From an uncultured Bacteroidales bacterium (GTDB lineage: Bacteria > Bacteroidota > Bacteroidia > Bacteroidales > Paludibacteraceae), in the NCBI GenBank assembly GCA_902769535.1, contig CACXPH010000004.1, forward strand, positions 61,011-125,010: a stretch of 64,000 bases of DNA. Reading direction: 5' to 3'. Position numbers and translations under genes: made by a program. Under the pieces are notes generated by a model, which had not been told where the DNA came from, did not search any database, and was given only the letters and a program-made list of their open reading frames with translations. Positions 16,674 to 25,797 of the stretch are shown here, piece after piece (positions within the stretch are counted from its first letter, which is position 1; every line of letters begins with the position of its first letter).

Positions 16674-17906
16674 TTATTCTAATGTGACAATTGGTGCGTC
16701 ATCAAGGGACTCTTCAATGGTCTCGTTGACGCGTTCGCGTAATTCTGTCTGTTCGCGACTGACACCCATCATAATGCCGAAATAGATGGAGGTGATCAGC
16801 ACGGATGTACCGCCTCTACTGATGAGCGGCAAGGGTTGTCCGGTGACCGGCCCGAGACCTACTGCCACGAGCATCGAGATGAGTGCTTGGCAGGTGATCA
16901 TGAGTGCCAGACCCATCGTCATTAGCATGGCCGGCATGTCTGAATATCGGCTGGATATATTGCAGGCTCGGAAGAGGACGGCCAAGTACAGGAAGATGAG
17001 TCCGAAGGCTCCGATAATACCGCTCTCTTCTACGATGATAGCGAAGATATAATCGGCAAAAGCAAGGGGTAGGTAGTCACGCTCTTTGCTGTTACCGGGG
17101 AAAACACCTAAAGGTGTAGTTCCTCCACGGGCAATGGCCACAGACGAATAGACCTCTTGTATATTCTCATCGGTCAGCACATATTTAGACCCATCGTCTT
17201 GTTCAAAATGGCGGTCGATACGACTCACCCAAGTGGTCGCACGTTTGAAGGGACCACTCATCTCGCGATGAGGCCGCACGAACGCGAACTCCACGAGTGC
17301 ATAACCCAGACCTAAGACTACGACAGCGATGCCTACCACGGATAGTGTATATTTCCACGGGATGCGTGCGAGTATCCAAAGGCAGAAAATGATCAGACCG
17401 ATCAGCACGGCCGTGGAGAGGTTGGACGCCATGATAGGTAGCATTACCACGCCGGCAATGATCAGGGTGCGGTAGAAATATTTCCGCTTGTCCGCCTCTG
17501 TTTTGATGCGTGCTAGCTGATCCGCGATGACGATGATAAGACTCAACTTAGCCAACTCAGAGGGTTGGAAAGTGATGCCGGCAATGCGCACCCAACGCGC
17601 AGCACCGTTGATGGTTACCACGAGCGGGTTACCCGGTATAATGGTCGAATAGACGAGCAGCGTACTGATGGCTAACAACCCGTACCCGCCGAACCGTACC
17701 CAGTAGGAAGGGATAAACTGGATGAGGTAAGCCGCGACTAAACCGAGGGCAATAAAGAGCATCTGCGAACCAATCGGACCTAGTACTGACCCACGCTGAT
17801 AGACCAGCGTCGAAGACGCTGAAAACAGCGCGATAATCGCTACAATGATCAGCAGACCGTAGATGATCCAGAAGGTCTTGTCAATATTTTTAATATTGAG
17901 TTTCAA
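16674..17906 (-). CDS. ftsW: FtsW, SEDS-family peptidoglycan glycosyltransferase
   Basis: This 410-residue polytopic membrane protein has about ten helices. It shows the SEDS-family features NGAARWVRIAGITFQPSELAK (periplasmic loop and helix), the long loop before FPGNSKERDYLPLAFADYIFA, and PLISRGGTSVL near the C-terminus. With the class B PBP FtsI it polymerises septal peptidoglycan. Its place between murD and murG in the dcw cluster favours FtsW over RodA. Confidence 0.93.
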   Translation of the reverse strand: MKLNIKNIDKTFWIIYGLLIIVAIIALFSASSTLVYQRGSVLGPIGSQMLFIALGLVAAYLIQFIPSYWVRFGGYGLLAISTLLVYSTIIPGNPLVVTINGAARWVRIAGITFQPSELAKLSLIIVIADQLARIKTEADKRKYFYRTLIIAGVVMLPIMASNLSTAVLIGLIIFCLWILARIPWKYTLSVVGIAVVVLGLGYALVEFAFVRPHREMSGPFKRATTWVSRIDRHFEQDDGSKYVLTDENIQEVYSSVAIARGGTTPLGVFPGNSKERDYLPLAFADYIFAIIVEESGIIGAFGLIFLYLAVLFRACNISSRYSDMPAMLMTMGLALMITCQALISMLVAVGLGPVTGQPLPLISRGGTSVLITSIYFGIMMGVSREQTELRERVNETIEESLDDAPIVTLE

Positions 17907-17928
17907 ATTTCAAATTTTTGATTTATAG
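17901..17928. repeat. Heptamer array (TTTCAAA-like), 4 copies, murD/ftsW junction
   Basis: The units TTTCAAA, TTTCAAA, TTTTTGA and TTTATAG span the ftsW start codon region and the murD stop. Confidence 0.85.
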
Positions 17929-19203
17929 TTTGCGTACTGCTTCCATAAACTGCTCACCGCGGTCTTCGTAACTCTTGAATAGGTCAAACGACGCACAGCA
18001 CGGCGAGAGAAGCACGGTGTCCCCCTCGTGAGCCGCATTATAGGCGCCTTGTATAGCGTCGTGTAAGTTATCGGTGTCGATGATATTGAGCCCGAACCCA
18101 CCGAAGTGATCACGCAGTTTCTCGTTATGGAGTCCCATGAAGATGAGCGTGTGGCATTTCTCGCGCACAAGTTCGTCTATCTCCGAATAGTCGTTTCCTT
18201 TGTCTTTTCCGCCGAGGATGAGCACGGTCGGCGTCGTCATGGACTCCAGCGCATACCAGCAGGAGTTGACGTTCGTCGCCTTGGAGTCATTGATATATCG
18301 TACCCCTTTGACAGTGGCTACATATTGGAGACGGTGCTCCACACCTTGGAAGGTCTTCAGACTCTCGCGAATAACTTCGTTTTTGATATTCAGTACATTC
18401 GCTGCGATGGTGGCCGCCATCGAGTTCAGGACGTTATGACGACCCTTGAGTGCCAGTTCGTCTTCGCCTATAGGCAGCGGGTTAGGTTGTGAGAAACCGT
18501 AAGGATAGAGCGTAGCACCTAACTGCAACTTCTTCATCTCCCGGTCAATGATCGGATCTTCTGCCCAGTAGATGAACGCATCGTCGGCCGTCTGGTTGCG
18601 CGTGATGCGGAACTTGGCATCGATGTAGTTCTGGAACTTGAAATCGTACCGGTCGAGGTGATCTGGTGTGATGTTCAGCAAGATGGCTACATCCGCCTTG
18701 AAATCGTACATGTTATCCAACTGGAAGGAACTCAGTTCAATCACGTAATAGTCGTGTTGCTCATGTGCGACTTGGAGGGCGAGCGAGTTGCCTATGTTTC
18801 CCGCCAGACCGACGTTAAGACCGGCATTGCGCAGGATATAATAGATGAGCGAGGTGGTCGTGGTCTTGCCGTTTGAACCGGTGATGCAGATCATCTTGGC
18901 CTTCGTATAACGCGCTGCGAACTCAATCTCGGAGATGATCGGAGTGCCCTGTGCCTGCAGTTTCTGAATCAGCGGAGCGGTCAATGGAATACCCGGCGAT
19001 TTGATAACCTCGTCGGCGTTGAGAATGAGCTCCTCTGTATGCTTGCCGTCTTCCCATTTGACACCATTTTGGTCCAGCAATGCACGATACGGCTCGGTGA
19101 TCGTACCGCAGTCGGAAACGAACACGTCAAAGCCTTTCTCCTTGGCGAGGATAGCGGCTCCGCTACCTGACTCGCCTGCGCCTAAAACAACGATTCTTTT
19201 CAT
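17923..19203 (-). CDS. murD: UDP-N-acetylmuramoyl-L-alanine:D-glutamate ligase MurD
   Basis: The 426-residue cytoplasmic Mur ligase adds D-Glu to UDP-MurNAc-L-Ala. The N-terminal Rossmann segment is IVVLGAGESGSGAAILA. The ATP loop is ITGSNGKTTTTSL (about residues 110-122), followed by LNITPDHLDRYD and YINDSKATN. The length suits the family. It is in the canonical position between mraY and ftsW. Confidence 0.96.
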   Translation of the reverse strand: MKRIVVLGAGESGSGAAILAKEKGFDVFVSDCGTITEPYRALLDQNGVKWEDGKHTEELILNADEVIKSPGIPLTAPLIQKLQAQGTPIISEIEFAARYTKAKMICITGSNGKTTTTSLIYYILRNAGLNVGLAGNIGNSLALQVAHEQHDYYVIELSSFQLDNMYDFKADVAILLNITPDHLDRYDFKFQNYIDAKFRITRNQTADDAFIYWAEDPIIDREMKKLQLGATLYPYGFSQPNPLPIGEDELALKGRHNVLNSMAATIAANVLNIKNEVIRESLKTFQGVEHRLQYVATVKGVRYINDSKATNVNSCWYALESMTTPTVLILGGKDKGNDYSEIDELVREKCHTLIFMGLHNEKLRDHFGGFGLNIIDTDNLHDAIQGAYNAAHEGDTVLLSPCCASFDLFKSYEDRGEQFMEAVRKL

Positions 19204-19209
19204 AAGTCT

Positions 19210-19241
19210 ATTACGAAATTACGTAATTACGTTATTACGAA
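19210..19241. repeat. Octamer array (ATTACGAA-like), 4 copies, mraY/murD junction
   Basis: The units ATTACGAA, ATTACGTA, ATTACGTT and ATTACGAA occupy the murD-mraY gap. A related array lies at 48161-48188. Confidence 0.9.
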
Positions 19242-20513
19242 TTATCTTATTTTCAATGTTAAAATTGTGATGGCTGCTAAGATCAGCGTCACAATGCAGA
19301 AACGCAGTACGATCTTCGACTCGTGATGCAGATTCTTGCCTCCTTTGAAGAAGATGGAGCAGGTCGGGTCGTTCTTGAGCACCTGATCGACAGATGTGCG
19401 GAAATGGTCGTGCAACGGCGTGCGCTTCCAGATACGTACGTGCAGACCGCGTTTCTTGTAATATTTATAGACCTGCGTCTGCAAGATCACGCTCACGCTC
19501 TCCATGAGGAAGATACCGCAGAGCACAGGCACTAACAACTCCTTATGAATGACCATGGCGCAGACGCCGATGATACCTCCAACAGTCAGGCTCCCCGTGT
19601 CGCCTAAGAAGATCTGTGCGGGGAAACCGTTGAACCATAAATAGCCCACCAACGCACCTACGAAGGACGCGAGGAAGACTACCAACTCTTCCGAGCCGGG
19701 AATGTACATGACGTCGAAATACTCGGCCCATACTACGCTACCGGAGGTATAGGCGAGGATGAGCAAGGCGATGGCAATGATGGCCGAGTTGCCCGCACAC
19801 ATGCCGTCCATGCCGTCATTGAGGTTCGCACCGTTGCTGACTGCTGCAACCACGAAGATGGTCAGCAGTACGAAGAAGATCCATCCGAAGCGGTATTTAT
19901 TGTTATCGCCTGTCCAGCTGAACAGGTCGGCGTAGTTGAAGTTATGATGCTTGACGAACGGAATCGTGGTCTGCGTGGACTTGATCTCCGGCGTCTTCTC
20001 AACAACCACGACGTTGTTCTCGATATGACTGCTGACGGCTTCGTTCATCGTGACGGCCGGGCAGAAACGCAGCGTCAGACCGACAACCAGTCCGAGCGTT
20101 ACTTGCCCTGCAATCTTGATCCATCCGTTGAGACCTTCTTTGTTCTTTTTGAACGTCTTGATATAATCATCCGCGAAGCCCAGCGCCCCCATCAGCAAGG
20201 TGGTGACGAGCATGAGGATCATATAGACGTTCGTCAACTTACCGAGCAGCAGACACGGGATAAGGATGGCTGCAATAACGATCAGACCACCCATCGTCGG
20301 TACGCCTTTCTTGGCTACATTGAACGGGTCAATCTTCTCATCGCGCTGCGTCTCGGAGATGTTATGACGCTTCATGTAATCAATGAACCAGTTACCAAAC
20401 CAAATACTGATCAGCAGACCGATGATGCCGGCAGTGATAGCGCGGAACGAGATATAGGTGAACAGTCGCGCACCTAACACATCGCTGAAATGATTAAAAA
20501 GAGAATAAAACAT
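19242..20513 (-). CDS. mraY: Phospho-MurNAc-pentapeptide transferase MraY
   Basis: This 423-residue polytopic enzyme transfers phospho-MurNAc-pentapeptide to undecaprenyl phosphate to make lipid I. It has GVPTMGG, the acidic FADDYIK, NLNDGMDGM, FLGDTGSLTVGG and the C-terminal HDHFR active-site motif. It carries an extra periplasmic loop (about 145-190) and a C-terminal insertion (FFKGGKNLHHES), both familiar from Bacteroidota MraY proteins. Confidence 0.97.
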   Translation of the reverse strand: MFYSLFNHFSDVLGARLFTYISFRAITAGIIGLLISIWFGNWFIDYMKRHNISETQRDEKIDPFNVAKKGVPTMGGLIVIAAILIPCLLLGKLTNVYMILMLVTTLLMGALGFADDYIKTFKKNKEGLNGWIKIAGQVTLGLVVGLTLRFCPAVTMNEAVSSHIENNVVVVEKTPEIKSTQTTIPFVKHHNFNYADLFSWTGDNNKYRFGWIFFVLLTIFVVAAVSNGANLNDGMDGMCAGNSAIIAIALLILAYTSGSVVWAEYFDVMYIPGSEELVVFLASFVGALVGYLWFNGFPAQIFLGDTGSLTVGGIIGVCAMVIHKELLVPVLCGIFLMESVSVILQTQVYKYYKKRGLHVRIWKRTPLHDHFRTSVDQVLKNDPTCSIFFKGGKNLHHESKIVLRFCIVTLILAAITILTLKIR

Positions 20514-20545
20514 AAATCTTCAATCTAAAATCTTCAATCTTAAAT
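20514..20545. repeat. 14-bp (2x7) array (AATCTTCAATCTAA), 2 copies, murE/mraY junction
   Basis: AATCTTCAATCTAA is followed by AATCTTCAATCTTA across the gap and into the murE 3' end. Confidence 0.8.
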
Positions 20546-21997
20546 GTTCGCAAACTTGCGAACGATCTCATGGTCGTCAAAATGGTGCTTGACGCCTTTG
20601 ATGATCTGGTAGTCTTCATGACCCTTACCTGCCACTAATATCACGTCTCCGCTTTGCGCAAGCGTGCAGGCTGTCTGGATAGCTGCCGCACGGTCTTCGA
20701 TGACGAGCGTCGTCTTCAGTTCGTCTGCGCTGAGGCCATCTGTCATGTCTTTGAGGATGTCGGCAGGTTCTTCATCACGCGGGTTGTCGCTTGTCAGAAT
20801 TAACTGTTCGCTACCTTTCTTCGCGATTTGCGCCATCATAGGGCGTTTGCCTTTGTCACGGTTTCCTCCACAACCGACAACCGTAATCAGTTTGGCGTCT
20901 TCGCACTTGATCTCACGAATAGTCTGAATGACGTTATCCACGGCGTCCGGCGTGTGGGCATAGTCCACGATGGCCGTCCAGCCTTTAGGACTGTGGATCG
21001 TCTCAAAACGACCGTTTACGGGCTTCAATGTGCTGAGCACGCGCAGTACGTCCAACTCGTCAAAACCGAGATTGAGCGCCGCGCCGTAGATACAGAGCAG
21101 GTTGCTCACGTTGAACCGGCCTACAAGAGGCACAAATACCTCCTTGCCGTTGATATTAAGCATCATGCCGTCGAAACCTTCCTCCAATATCTGCGCCTTG
21201 TAATCGGCTAGTGAACGGGTGGAGTAGGTGTGTACCGCCGCCTTGCAGTTCTGCGTCATCACCAGGCCGTTCTTATCGTCTTTGTTCGTCACCGCGAAGG
21301 CGGTTTTCTTAAGCCCGTCAAATAACCGTTTCTTCGTGTCGCGGTAGTTGTCAAACGTCTTATGGTAGTCGATGTGATCGCGGGTGAGGTTGGTGAACAG
21401 TGCACCGTCAAAATCCAGACCAGCGATACGTTCTTGCGCAATGGCATGACTACTTACCTCCATGAAAGCGTACGTACAACCGGCGTCCACCATGCGGCGC
21501 AAGAGTCCGTTCAGTTCGAGTGCGTCCGGCGTGGTGTGCGTCGCTTCCACCGCCTCGTCTTCGATATAATTGACGACAGTCGAGAGTAGTCCTGCCTTGT
21601 GACCTAACGCGCGCACGAGCTTATATAATAAGGTGGCGATGGTCGTCTTGCCGTTCGTGCCGGTGACACCAACCAGCGTCAGTTGTTTACTCGGTTCGCC
21701 GAACCACTTACTCGCCATCAAGCCCAGCGCCTTATCCGTGTTGTCCACCAAAATATAGGTGATCCCGTTGAGAGGATTGGCCATGTAGGACCGATCACTC
21801 AGCACCACCGCTGCAGCACCTTTGGCGACACAACCATCAATGAACGTGTGTCCATCTACTGCTGTGCCTACCTGGGCTACAAACAAATCTCCTGCGCCTA
21901 TCTTGCGGCTGTCAAAATGCAAGCCCTTGATCTCGACGTCCGTCGAACCGATCACCTCAATAGGCTTAATTACCGTCAATAATTCGTTAAGTTTCAT
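20540..21997 (-). CDS. murE: UDP-MurNAc-tripeptide synthetase MurE, meso-diaminopimelate type
   Basis: This 485-residue Mur ligase adds the third stem residue. The ATP loop is VTGTNGKTT (111-119). Substrate specificity can be read from DNPR (404-407), the meso-diaminopimelate signature; lysine enzymes differ there. VDYAHTPDAV and GCGGNRDKGKRP are further family motifs. The cell wall is therefore predicted to be of the mDAP type. Confidence 0.96.
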   Translation of the reverse strand: MKLNELLTVIKPIEVIGSTDVEIKGLHFDSRKIGAGDLFVAQVGTAVDGHTFIDGCVAKGAAAVVLSDRSYMANPLNGITYILVDNTDKALGLMASKWFGEPSKQLTLVGVTGTNGKTTIATLLYKLVRALGHKAGLLSTVVNYIEDEAVEATHTTPDALELNGLLRRMVDAGCTYAFMEVSSHAIAQERIAGLDFDGALFTNLTRDHIDYHKTFDNYRDTKKRLFDGLKKTAFAVTNKDDKNGLVMTQNCKAAVHTYSTRSLADYKAQILEEGFDGMMLNINGKEVFVPLVGRFNVSNLLCIYGAALNLGFDELDVLRVLSTLKPVNGRFETIHSPKGWTAIVDYAHTPDAVDNVIQTIREIKCEDAKLITVVGCGGNRDKGKRPMMAQIAKKGSEQLILTSDNPRDEEPADILKDMTDGLSADELKTTLVIEDRAAAIQTACTLAQSGDVILVAGKGHEDYQIIKGVKHHFDDHEIVRKFANI

Positions 21998-22032
21998 TGA
22001 CTAAAAATGTTTTTTATTGTTTTTGTTCTAAA

Positions 22033-23832
22033 TTATCTTTTATCTAAAACTTTCTGACCGTCTTTATAAACGTAGCATCCCGTGTAAGCCATCGTCTTCT
22101 CGGCAATCACGCGTACGGTCGAACCGCAGTCCATGCCGGCGTCATAGCCGCCTTGCGGATCTTCTATCATGCAGATGCAGGTGTAGCGCGGATTCTCCTC
22201 CGGGAAGTAACCGACGAACGTTATTCTATGGCGTTTGCTCGAATAGCCGTGGCCGGGAACAAAAAGCTGCGCCGTTCCGGTTTTACCTGCTATATGTACC
22301 AAGTCAGACTGCGCTTTGCGACCTCGCCAAGGGTTGACGGAAGCCGTACCTAATTTATTGTCCCATACAACGTCATGCAGTGCGCTCTTAATGTCTTTTA
22401 AAGTACCGTTCGAACAAATCGAACTCTTGACGGTCTCGGTCTTGAAGCGCTTCACGTCCTCGCCGTTCTGCTGGATCGAGGTCACAAGCATCGGCCGAAC
22501 CATGCGTCCGTTATTCGCGATAGCATTATAAAACATCATAATCTGCATCGGACTCAACTCCACTGAATAACCGTAACTCATCTTACTGAGCGTCACGGTG
22601 TCTTTTGGGATGTCGATACGCACTTTGTCCGCACCCGGGATCTCGCAATACACACTGTCCATAAGCCCCATTTTCTCTACGCGCCGAACGAATTTCTTAG
22701 CCGAACCTTCATAACTGCGTGTGATAAGTTTAGCCAGCGCGATATTCGATGAAACGGCAAGCGCCGAACGAACGGTCAGCAAGGTGTCCATCTTATGCGC
22801 GTCCGTGTGTTGGACGGTGAAATACTTCCAGGGTTCCCGGGTGATTGAGACCGTGTCATCGATCTTTATCTTGCCGTCGTCCAGTGCGGCCATCAGGGCG
22901 ATGGTCTTGAAGGTCGAACCGGGTTCTACACGTTGCACGGCGTGGTTCTGCGCTTCGTAGTACTGACCGTCTTCGTTCGAGCGGTCGATATTGGCAATTG
23001 CACGGATATAACCCGTCTGCGTCTCCATGAGCATACAGCAGCCCCATTTGGCATTGCGCTCCATCGTCTTCGCTAACAGTGCGTTCTCAACAATATCCTG
23101 TAGGTTGGCGTCGATAGTCGTTACTACATCCAGACCGTCCTGCGCCTCCTCTTCGGTGACCGACTCATTGCGTCCACCGATGCGTTGGATCGAACTCATG
23201 CCGTCCACGCCGCGCAACTCTTTGTCAAATTGCTTCTCCAAACCTGAGTTACCACTGCCTCCTTCACCGTAAATACCACCAATGGTACGACTCGCTAAAA
23301 TGCCGTAAGGCTTAATACGACGGTGCTGATCCTCGAAGAAGATACCGCTTTTGTACTTGCCTTTTTTGATCAGTTTGTTCTGCTCCAGCGCTTGGCGTTG
23401 CAAGTAGTTGATACGATGGTCACACACCTTGAGTCGCTTCTCACCGCGGCGGTAAGCATTCGTGATACGCGCCTTGTATTCCGCGGCCGAGTGTTCGCCT
23501 ACGATAGTCGCCAGATCGACAGCCAAACTGTCAATGTTGTCCGCGAAGAGCCGGCCTTGCTTCTCGTGTAGCGCGGGTACGCGCGTATCCATATATACAT
23601 AGTACTGTGGCATACTGGATGCCAACAAACGACCGTTGCAGTCGAGGATGTTTCCGCGTGTGGCAGGAATAGGCTTGCGCGTCGGAATTTGGTTTTCTGC
23701 CACTTTGAGCCACTGAGCACGTTCGACCGTCTGGACATAGACGATCTTACCCAAGACCGCCACAAAGCCCAGCGCGATCACCGTAAAAATGATCGCAAAT
23801 CGCCAAACCGTATTTCTCTGCTCGTCAGACAT
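22033..23832 (-). CDS. ftsI: Division-specific transpeptidase FtsI (class B PBP)
   Basis: The 599-residue inner-membrane enzyme has one N-terminal anchor (residues 11-33), a dimerisation region and a transpeptidase domain: S306-x-x-K309 (STFK), SSN at 361-363 and KTGT at 517-520. It cross-links septal peptidoglycan with FtsW. No C-terminal PASTA domain follows; the protein ends soon after the catalytic domain, whereas many Bacteroidota FtsI proteins are about 100 residues longer. It lies between murE and the FtsL-like gene. Confidence 0.95.
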   Translation of the reverse strand: MSDEQRNTVWRFAIIFTVIALGFVAVLGKIVYVQTVERAQWLKVAENQIPTRKPIPATRGNILDCNGRLLASSMPQYYVYMDTRVPALHEKQGRLFADNIDSLAVDLATIVGEHSAAEYKARITNAYRRGEKRLKVCDHRINYLQRQALEQNKLIKKGKYKSGIFFEDQHRRIKPYGILASRTIGGIYGEGGSGNSGLEKQFDKELRGVDGMSSIQRIGGRNESVTEEEAQDGLDVVTTIDANLQDIVENALLAKTMERNAKWGCCMLMETQTGYIRAIANIDRSNEDGQYYEAQNHAVQRVEPGSTFKTIALMAALDDGKIKIDDTVSITREPWKYFTVQHTDAHKMDTLLTVRSALAVSSNIALAKLITRSYEGSAKKFVRRVEKMGLMDSVYCEIPGADKVRIDIPKDTVTLSKMSYGYSVELSPMQIMMFYNAIANNGRMVRPMLVTSIQQNGEDVKRFKTETVKSSICSNGTLKDIKSALHDVVWDNKLGTASVNPWRGRKAQSDLVHIAGKTGTAQLFVPGHGYSSKRHRITFVGYFPEENPRYTCICMIEDPQGGYDAGMDCGSTVRVIAEKTMAYTGCYVYKDGQKVLDKR

Positions 23833-23888
23833 AAAATCTCAAATCATAAATTTGAAATCATAAATTTGAAATCATAAATCATAAATTA
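23833..23888. repeat. 14/7-bp array (ATAAATTTGAAATC) at the ftsL/ftsI junction
   Basis: Two copies of a 14-mer are followed by 7-mers ATAAATC and ATAAATT, filling the ftsI-ftsL gap. Related units occur at 56131-56165. Confidence 0.9.
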
Positions 23889-23892
23889 CCAA

Positions 23893-24210
23893 TTACCGTC
23901 CGACTTTAGTCGGCGGTACGGTATTCTCCTGTAACGCACTGCCTTGCTCTTTTAATGCTTTTACCACTTGGCTCTGCCGCGTGGTGTTGGTCAACTGGGC
24001 GCTGACCGTCATATACCGGAACTTAGCGTCCAGCATTTCTTTCTTCGTGTCCGTCAGCCGGTGTTGCTGTTTGGCGGACTGGTATCCGGTGAGGATATAT
24101 AGGAAAATAAGCGCGGCAATCAGGCCGAGCAAAGGGTACTGCTCTTTGAGGCGGCTGCTGCGAAGCTTGTCGCCGTTCAACCAAGATTGTATGTCGTGCT
24201 TATCTGCCAT
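23893..24210 (-). CDS. ftsL: FtsL-like cell-division protein
   Basis: The 105-residue bitopic protein has a short cytoplasmic N-terminus, one transmembrane helix (about residues 25-45, YPLLGLIAALIFLYILTGY) and a helical periplasmic part likely to form a coiled coil. Sequence similarity to model FtsL is weak. The call rests on topology, size and its place between rsmH and ftsI, where ftsL lies in the dcw cluster. Confidence 0.75.
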   Translation of the reverse strand: MADKHDIQSWLNGDKLRSSRLKEQYPLLGLIAALIFLYILTGYQSAKQQHRLTDTKKEMLDAKFRYMTVSAQLTNTTRQSQVVKALKEQGSALQENTVPPTKVGR

Positions 24211-24242
24211 TCTCTAATTCCCTAACTCACTAATTCTCTAAC
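24211..24242. repeat. Octamer array (TCTCTAAT-like), 4 copies, rsmH/ftsL junction
   Basis: The units TCTCTAAT, TCCCTAAC, TCACTAAT and TCTCTAAC cover the gap and overlap the rsmH stop. Confidence 0.9.
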
Positions 24243-25203
24243 TCTTTTTCTCTGCAACCCGTAGTTTGGCACTTCGGCTACGCGGATTTCGTTCTACTTC
24301 ATCGGATGAGGCCTCACGACCTTTCTCGATAACATCAAACGGTGTCAACGCGTTGCCGTAAAAGTCCTTTTCTATCGTGCCTTCGAGGTTTCCGCTCCTA
24401 AGGAAATTCTTCACCAGTCGGTCTTCCAGCGAATGGTACGTCAGGATTGCGATACGTCCTCCTGGCTTGAGCAAATCCCGTGCCGCCACTAACATCTCTC
24501 GCAAGGCCCCCATCTCATCGTTCACCTCAATCCGCAGCGCCTGAAACATCCTCGCCAAATCCTTCTTGTACTGCGCCGGTACTTCTATCTCAGCTCCCCT
24601 CCTTTTAGGGAGGGGGTGGGGGTAGGCTGCCTCTACGAGCTCTTCCGTTCGCTCTATCGGTTTCTGTGCCCGCGCCCTGCAGATGTTTCTCGCTATCTGC
24701 CGGCCGTTCTTCAGTTCGCCGTACAACCACAACACTTTTGCCAACTCTTCCTCGCTGTACCCGTTCACAATATCGGCCGCCGTGCGCTTGGCCGTCTGGT
24801 TCATGCGCATGTCGAGCGGCGCACTAAACCGAAAACTAAACCCGCGCTCCGGGCAGTCAAAATGGTGAAAACTAACTCCCAAATCTGCCAACAGACCATC
24901 TATTTGTTCCACTCCGTAATAGTCCATCCAGTTGCGCAGATAACGGAAGTTGCTATGCACAAACGTCCAACGCTCATCGTCTATCGCATTGCTCAGCGCA
25001 TCCTTATCCTGATCAAATGAGTATAAATGACCCAAATTTGAAATCTCAAATCTCAAATCTTCAAATTCGTGCAATTTAGCTAAAATTGCACGACTGTGCC
25101 CTCCTCCTCCGAATGTCACATCTACATAAACACCCTCCGGTTTGATGTCCAAACCTTCAATCGTCTCCGTTAGCATTGCCGGTATGTGATAAACGTTAGC
25201 CAT
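24238..25203 (-). CDS. rsmH: 16S rRNA (cytosine-1402-N4)-methyltransferase RsmH
   Basis: The 321-residue enzyme methylates C1402 of 16S rRNA. Its motifs are HIPAMLTETIEGL, VTFGGGGHSRAIL, LADLGVSFHHFD, PERGFSFRF, QALRIEVNDEM, LTYHSLEDRLVK and the C-terminal NPRSRSAKLRVAEK. Two regions are peculiar to this copy. A heptamer array is translated as FEDLRFEISNLG (about residues 46-57). A palindromic C/G-rich element is translated as YPHPLPKRRG (about 195-204). Both fall in non-conserved loops. Confidence 0.96.
   Translation of the reverse strand: MANVYHIPAMLTETIEGLDIKPEGVYVDVTFGGGGHSRAILAKLHEFEDLRFEISNLGHLYSFDQDKDALSNAIDDERWTFVHSNFRYLRNWMDYYGVEQIDGLLADLGVSFHHFDCPERGFSFRFSAPLDMRMNQTAKRTAADIVNGYSEEELAKVLWLYGELKNGRQIARNICRARAQKPIERTEELVEAAYPHPLPKRRGAEIEVPAQYKKDLARMFQALRIEVNDEMGALREMLVAARDLLKPGGRIAILTYHSLEDRLVKNFLRSGNLEGTIEKDFYGNALTPFDVIEKGREASSDEVERNPRSRSAKLRVAEKKS
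24596..24615. repeat. REP-like palindromic element inside rsmH
   Basis: CCCCTCC (24596-24602) pairs with GGAGGGG (24609-24615) around a six-base loop. It is read in frame as part of PHPLPKRRG, a peptide type known from palindromic repeats inserted in coding regions of other bacteria. Confidence 0.65.
25034..25068. repeat. Heptamer array (AAATCTC-like), 5 copies, inside rsmH
   Basis: The units AAATTTG, AAATCTC, AAATCTC, AAATCTT and CAAATTC are read in frame. Confidence 0.9.
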
Positions 25204-25216
25204 AAATCATCATTAT

Positions 25217-25260
25217 AGTAGGTAATTAGTAGGTGATTAGTAGGTGATTAGTAGGTGATT
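25217..25260. repeat. 11-mer array (AGTAGGTGATT), 4 copies, mraZ/rsmH junction
   Basis: One variant unit and three identical 11-mers occupy the gap between mraZ and rsmH. Confidence 0.92.
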
Positions 25261-25294
25261 GACATAATCATTACCCAACCATTTTCTTAGGTCT

Positions 25295-25747
25295 TTATAC
25301 TTTCTTTATCATCTTAGCCCTTAATCTTGCCGCCAATTCACTCTGACTCAGGCGCTTATTTGCGAAGGTCTCCGGTGCCCAGAGTGCAAAACGGTTCAGC
25401 ATGCCGACGAACAACACGTCTTGTTGCGCACCGATAGTCTCTAAATTCTGCTGGCGCAGCAGAATACGTCCTTGCGCGTCAAGTTCCAAGTACTCGGCGT
25501 CTGCCATGAATTGCATGAGAATGAGCTGATCCTCCGGATCCCACTCGTCCAGCGTCTGGCGCATTTGTTCCACCTTCTCATTCCATACTTGCTCCGGATA
25601 AAACATCAGACACTCATTGTCCGTATCGCGGCGCATTACCATGAACTTCGATCCTAACTCTGCCAGGATCTTACGATAAGCCGCCGGTACGAAAATGCGC
25701 CCTTTCTCGTCTAACCGTGCTTCTATATTTCCCACAAACGTACCCAT
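25295..25747 (-). CDS. mraZ: MraZ, transcriptional repressor of the dcw cluster
   Basis: The 150-residue protein has two SpoVT-AbrB-like repeats: N-terminal IEARLDEKGRIFVPAAYRK and C-terminal LELDAQGRILLRQQNLETIG. MraZ proteins bind TGGGN repeats upstream of their own gene and repress the cluster. I set the start at ATG 25747 (MGTFVGNIEARLDEKGR). The upstream ATG at 25831 would place 28 residues over the promoter and MraZ box, and those residues look like a translated heptamer array. It is the first gene of the division operon. Confidence 0.95.
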   Translation of the reverse strand: MGTFVGNIEARLDEKGRIFVPAAYRKILAELGSKFMVMRRDTDNECLMFYPEQVWNEKVEQMRQTLDEWDPEDQLILMQFMADAEYLELDAQGRILLRQQNLETIGAQQDVLFVGMLNRFALWAPETFANKRLSQSELAARLRAKMIKKV

Positions 25748-25752
25748 AATAA

Positions 25753-25787
25753 GTCTGTATTCTGTACTCGGTATTCTGTTTTCTTTG
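25753..25787. repeat. Heptamer array (TTCTGTA-like), 5 copies, mraZ 5' leader
   Basis: The units GTCTGTA, TTCTGTA, CTCGGTA, TTCTGTT and TTCTTTG lie between the -7 element and the mraZ start. Confidence 0.8.
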
Positions 25788-25797
25788 AAATCGGGTG

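Noticed and set aside
23833-25260. CRISPR-like repeat clusters among the short arrays
   Set aside because: Units are 7-11 bp, contiguous and without spacers, and no cas genes are present.
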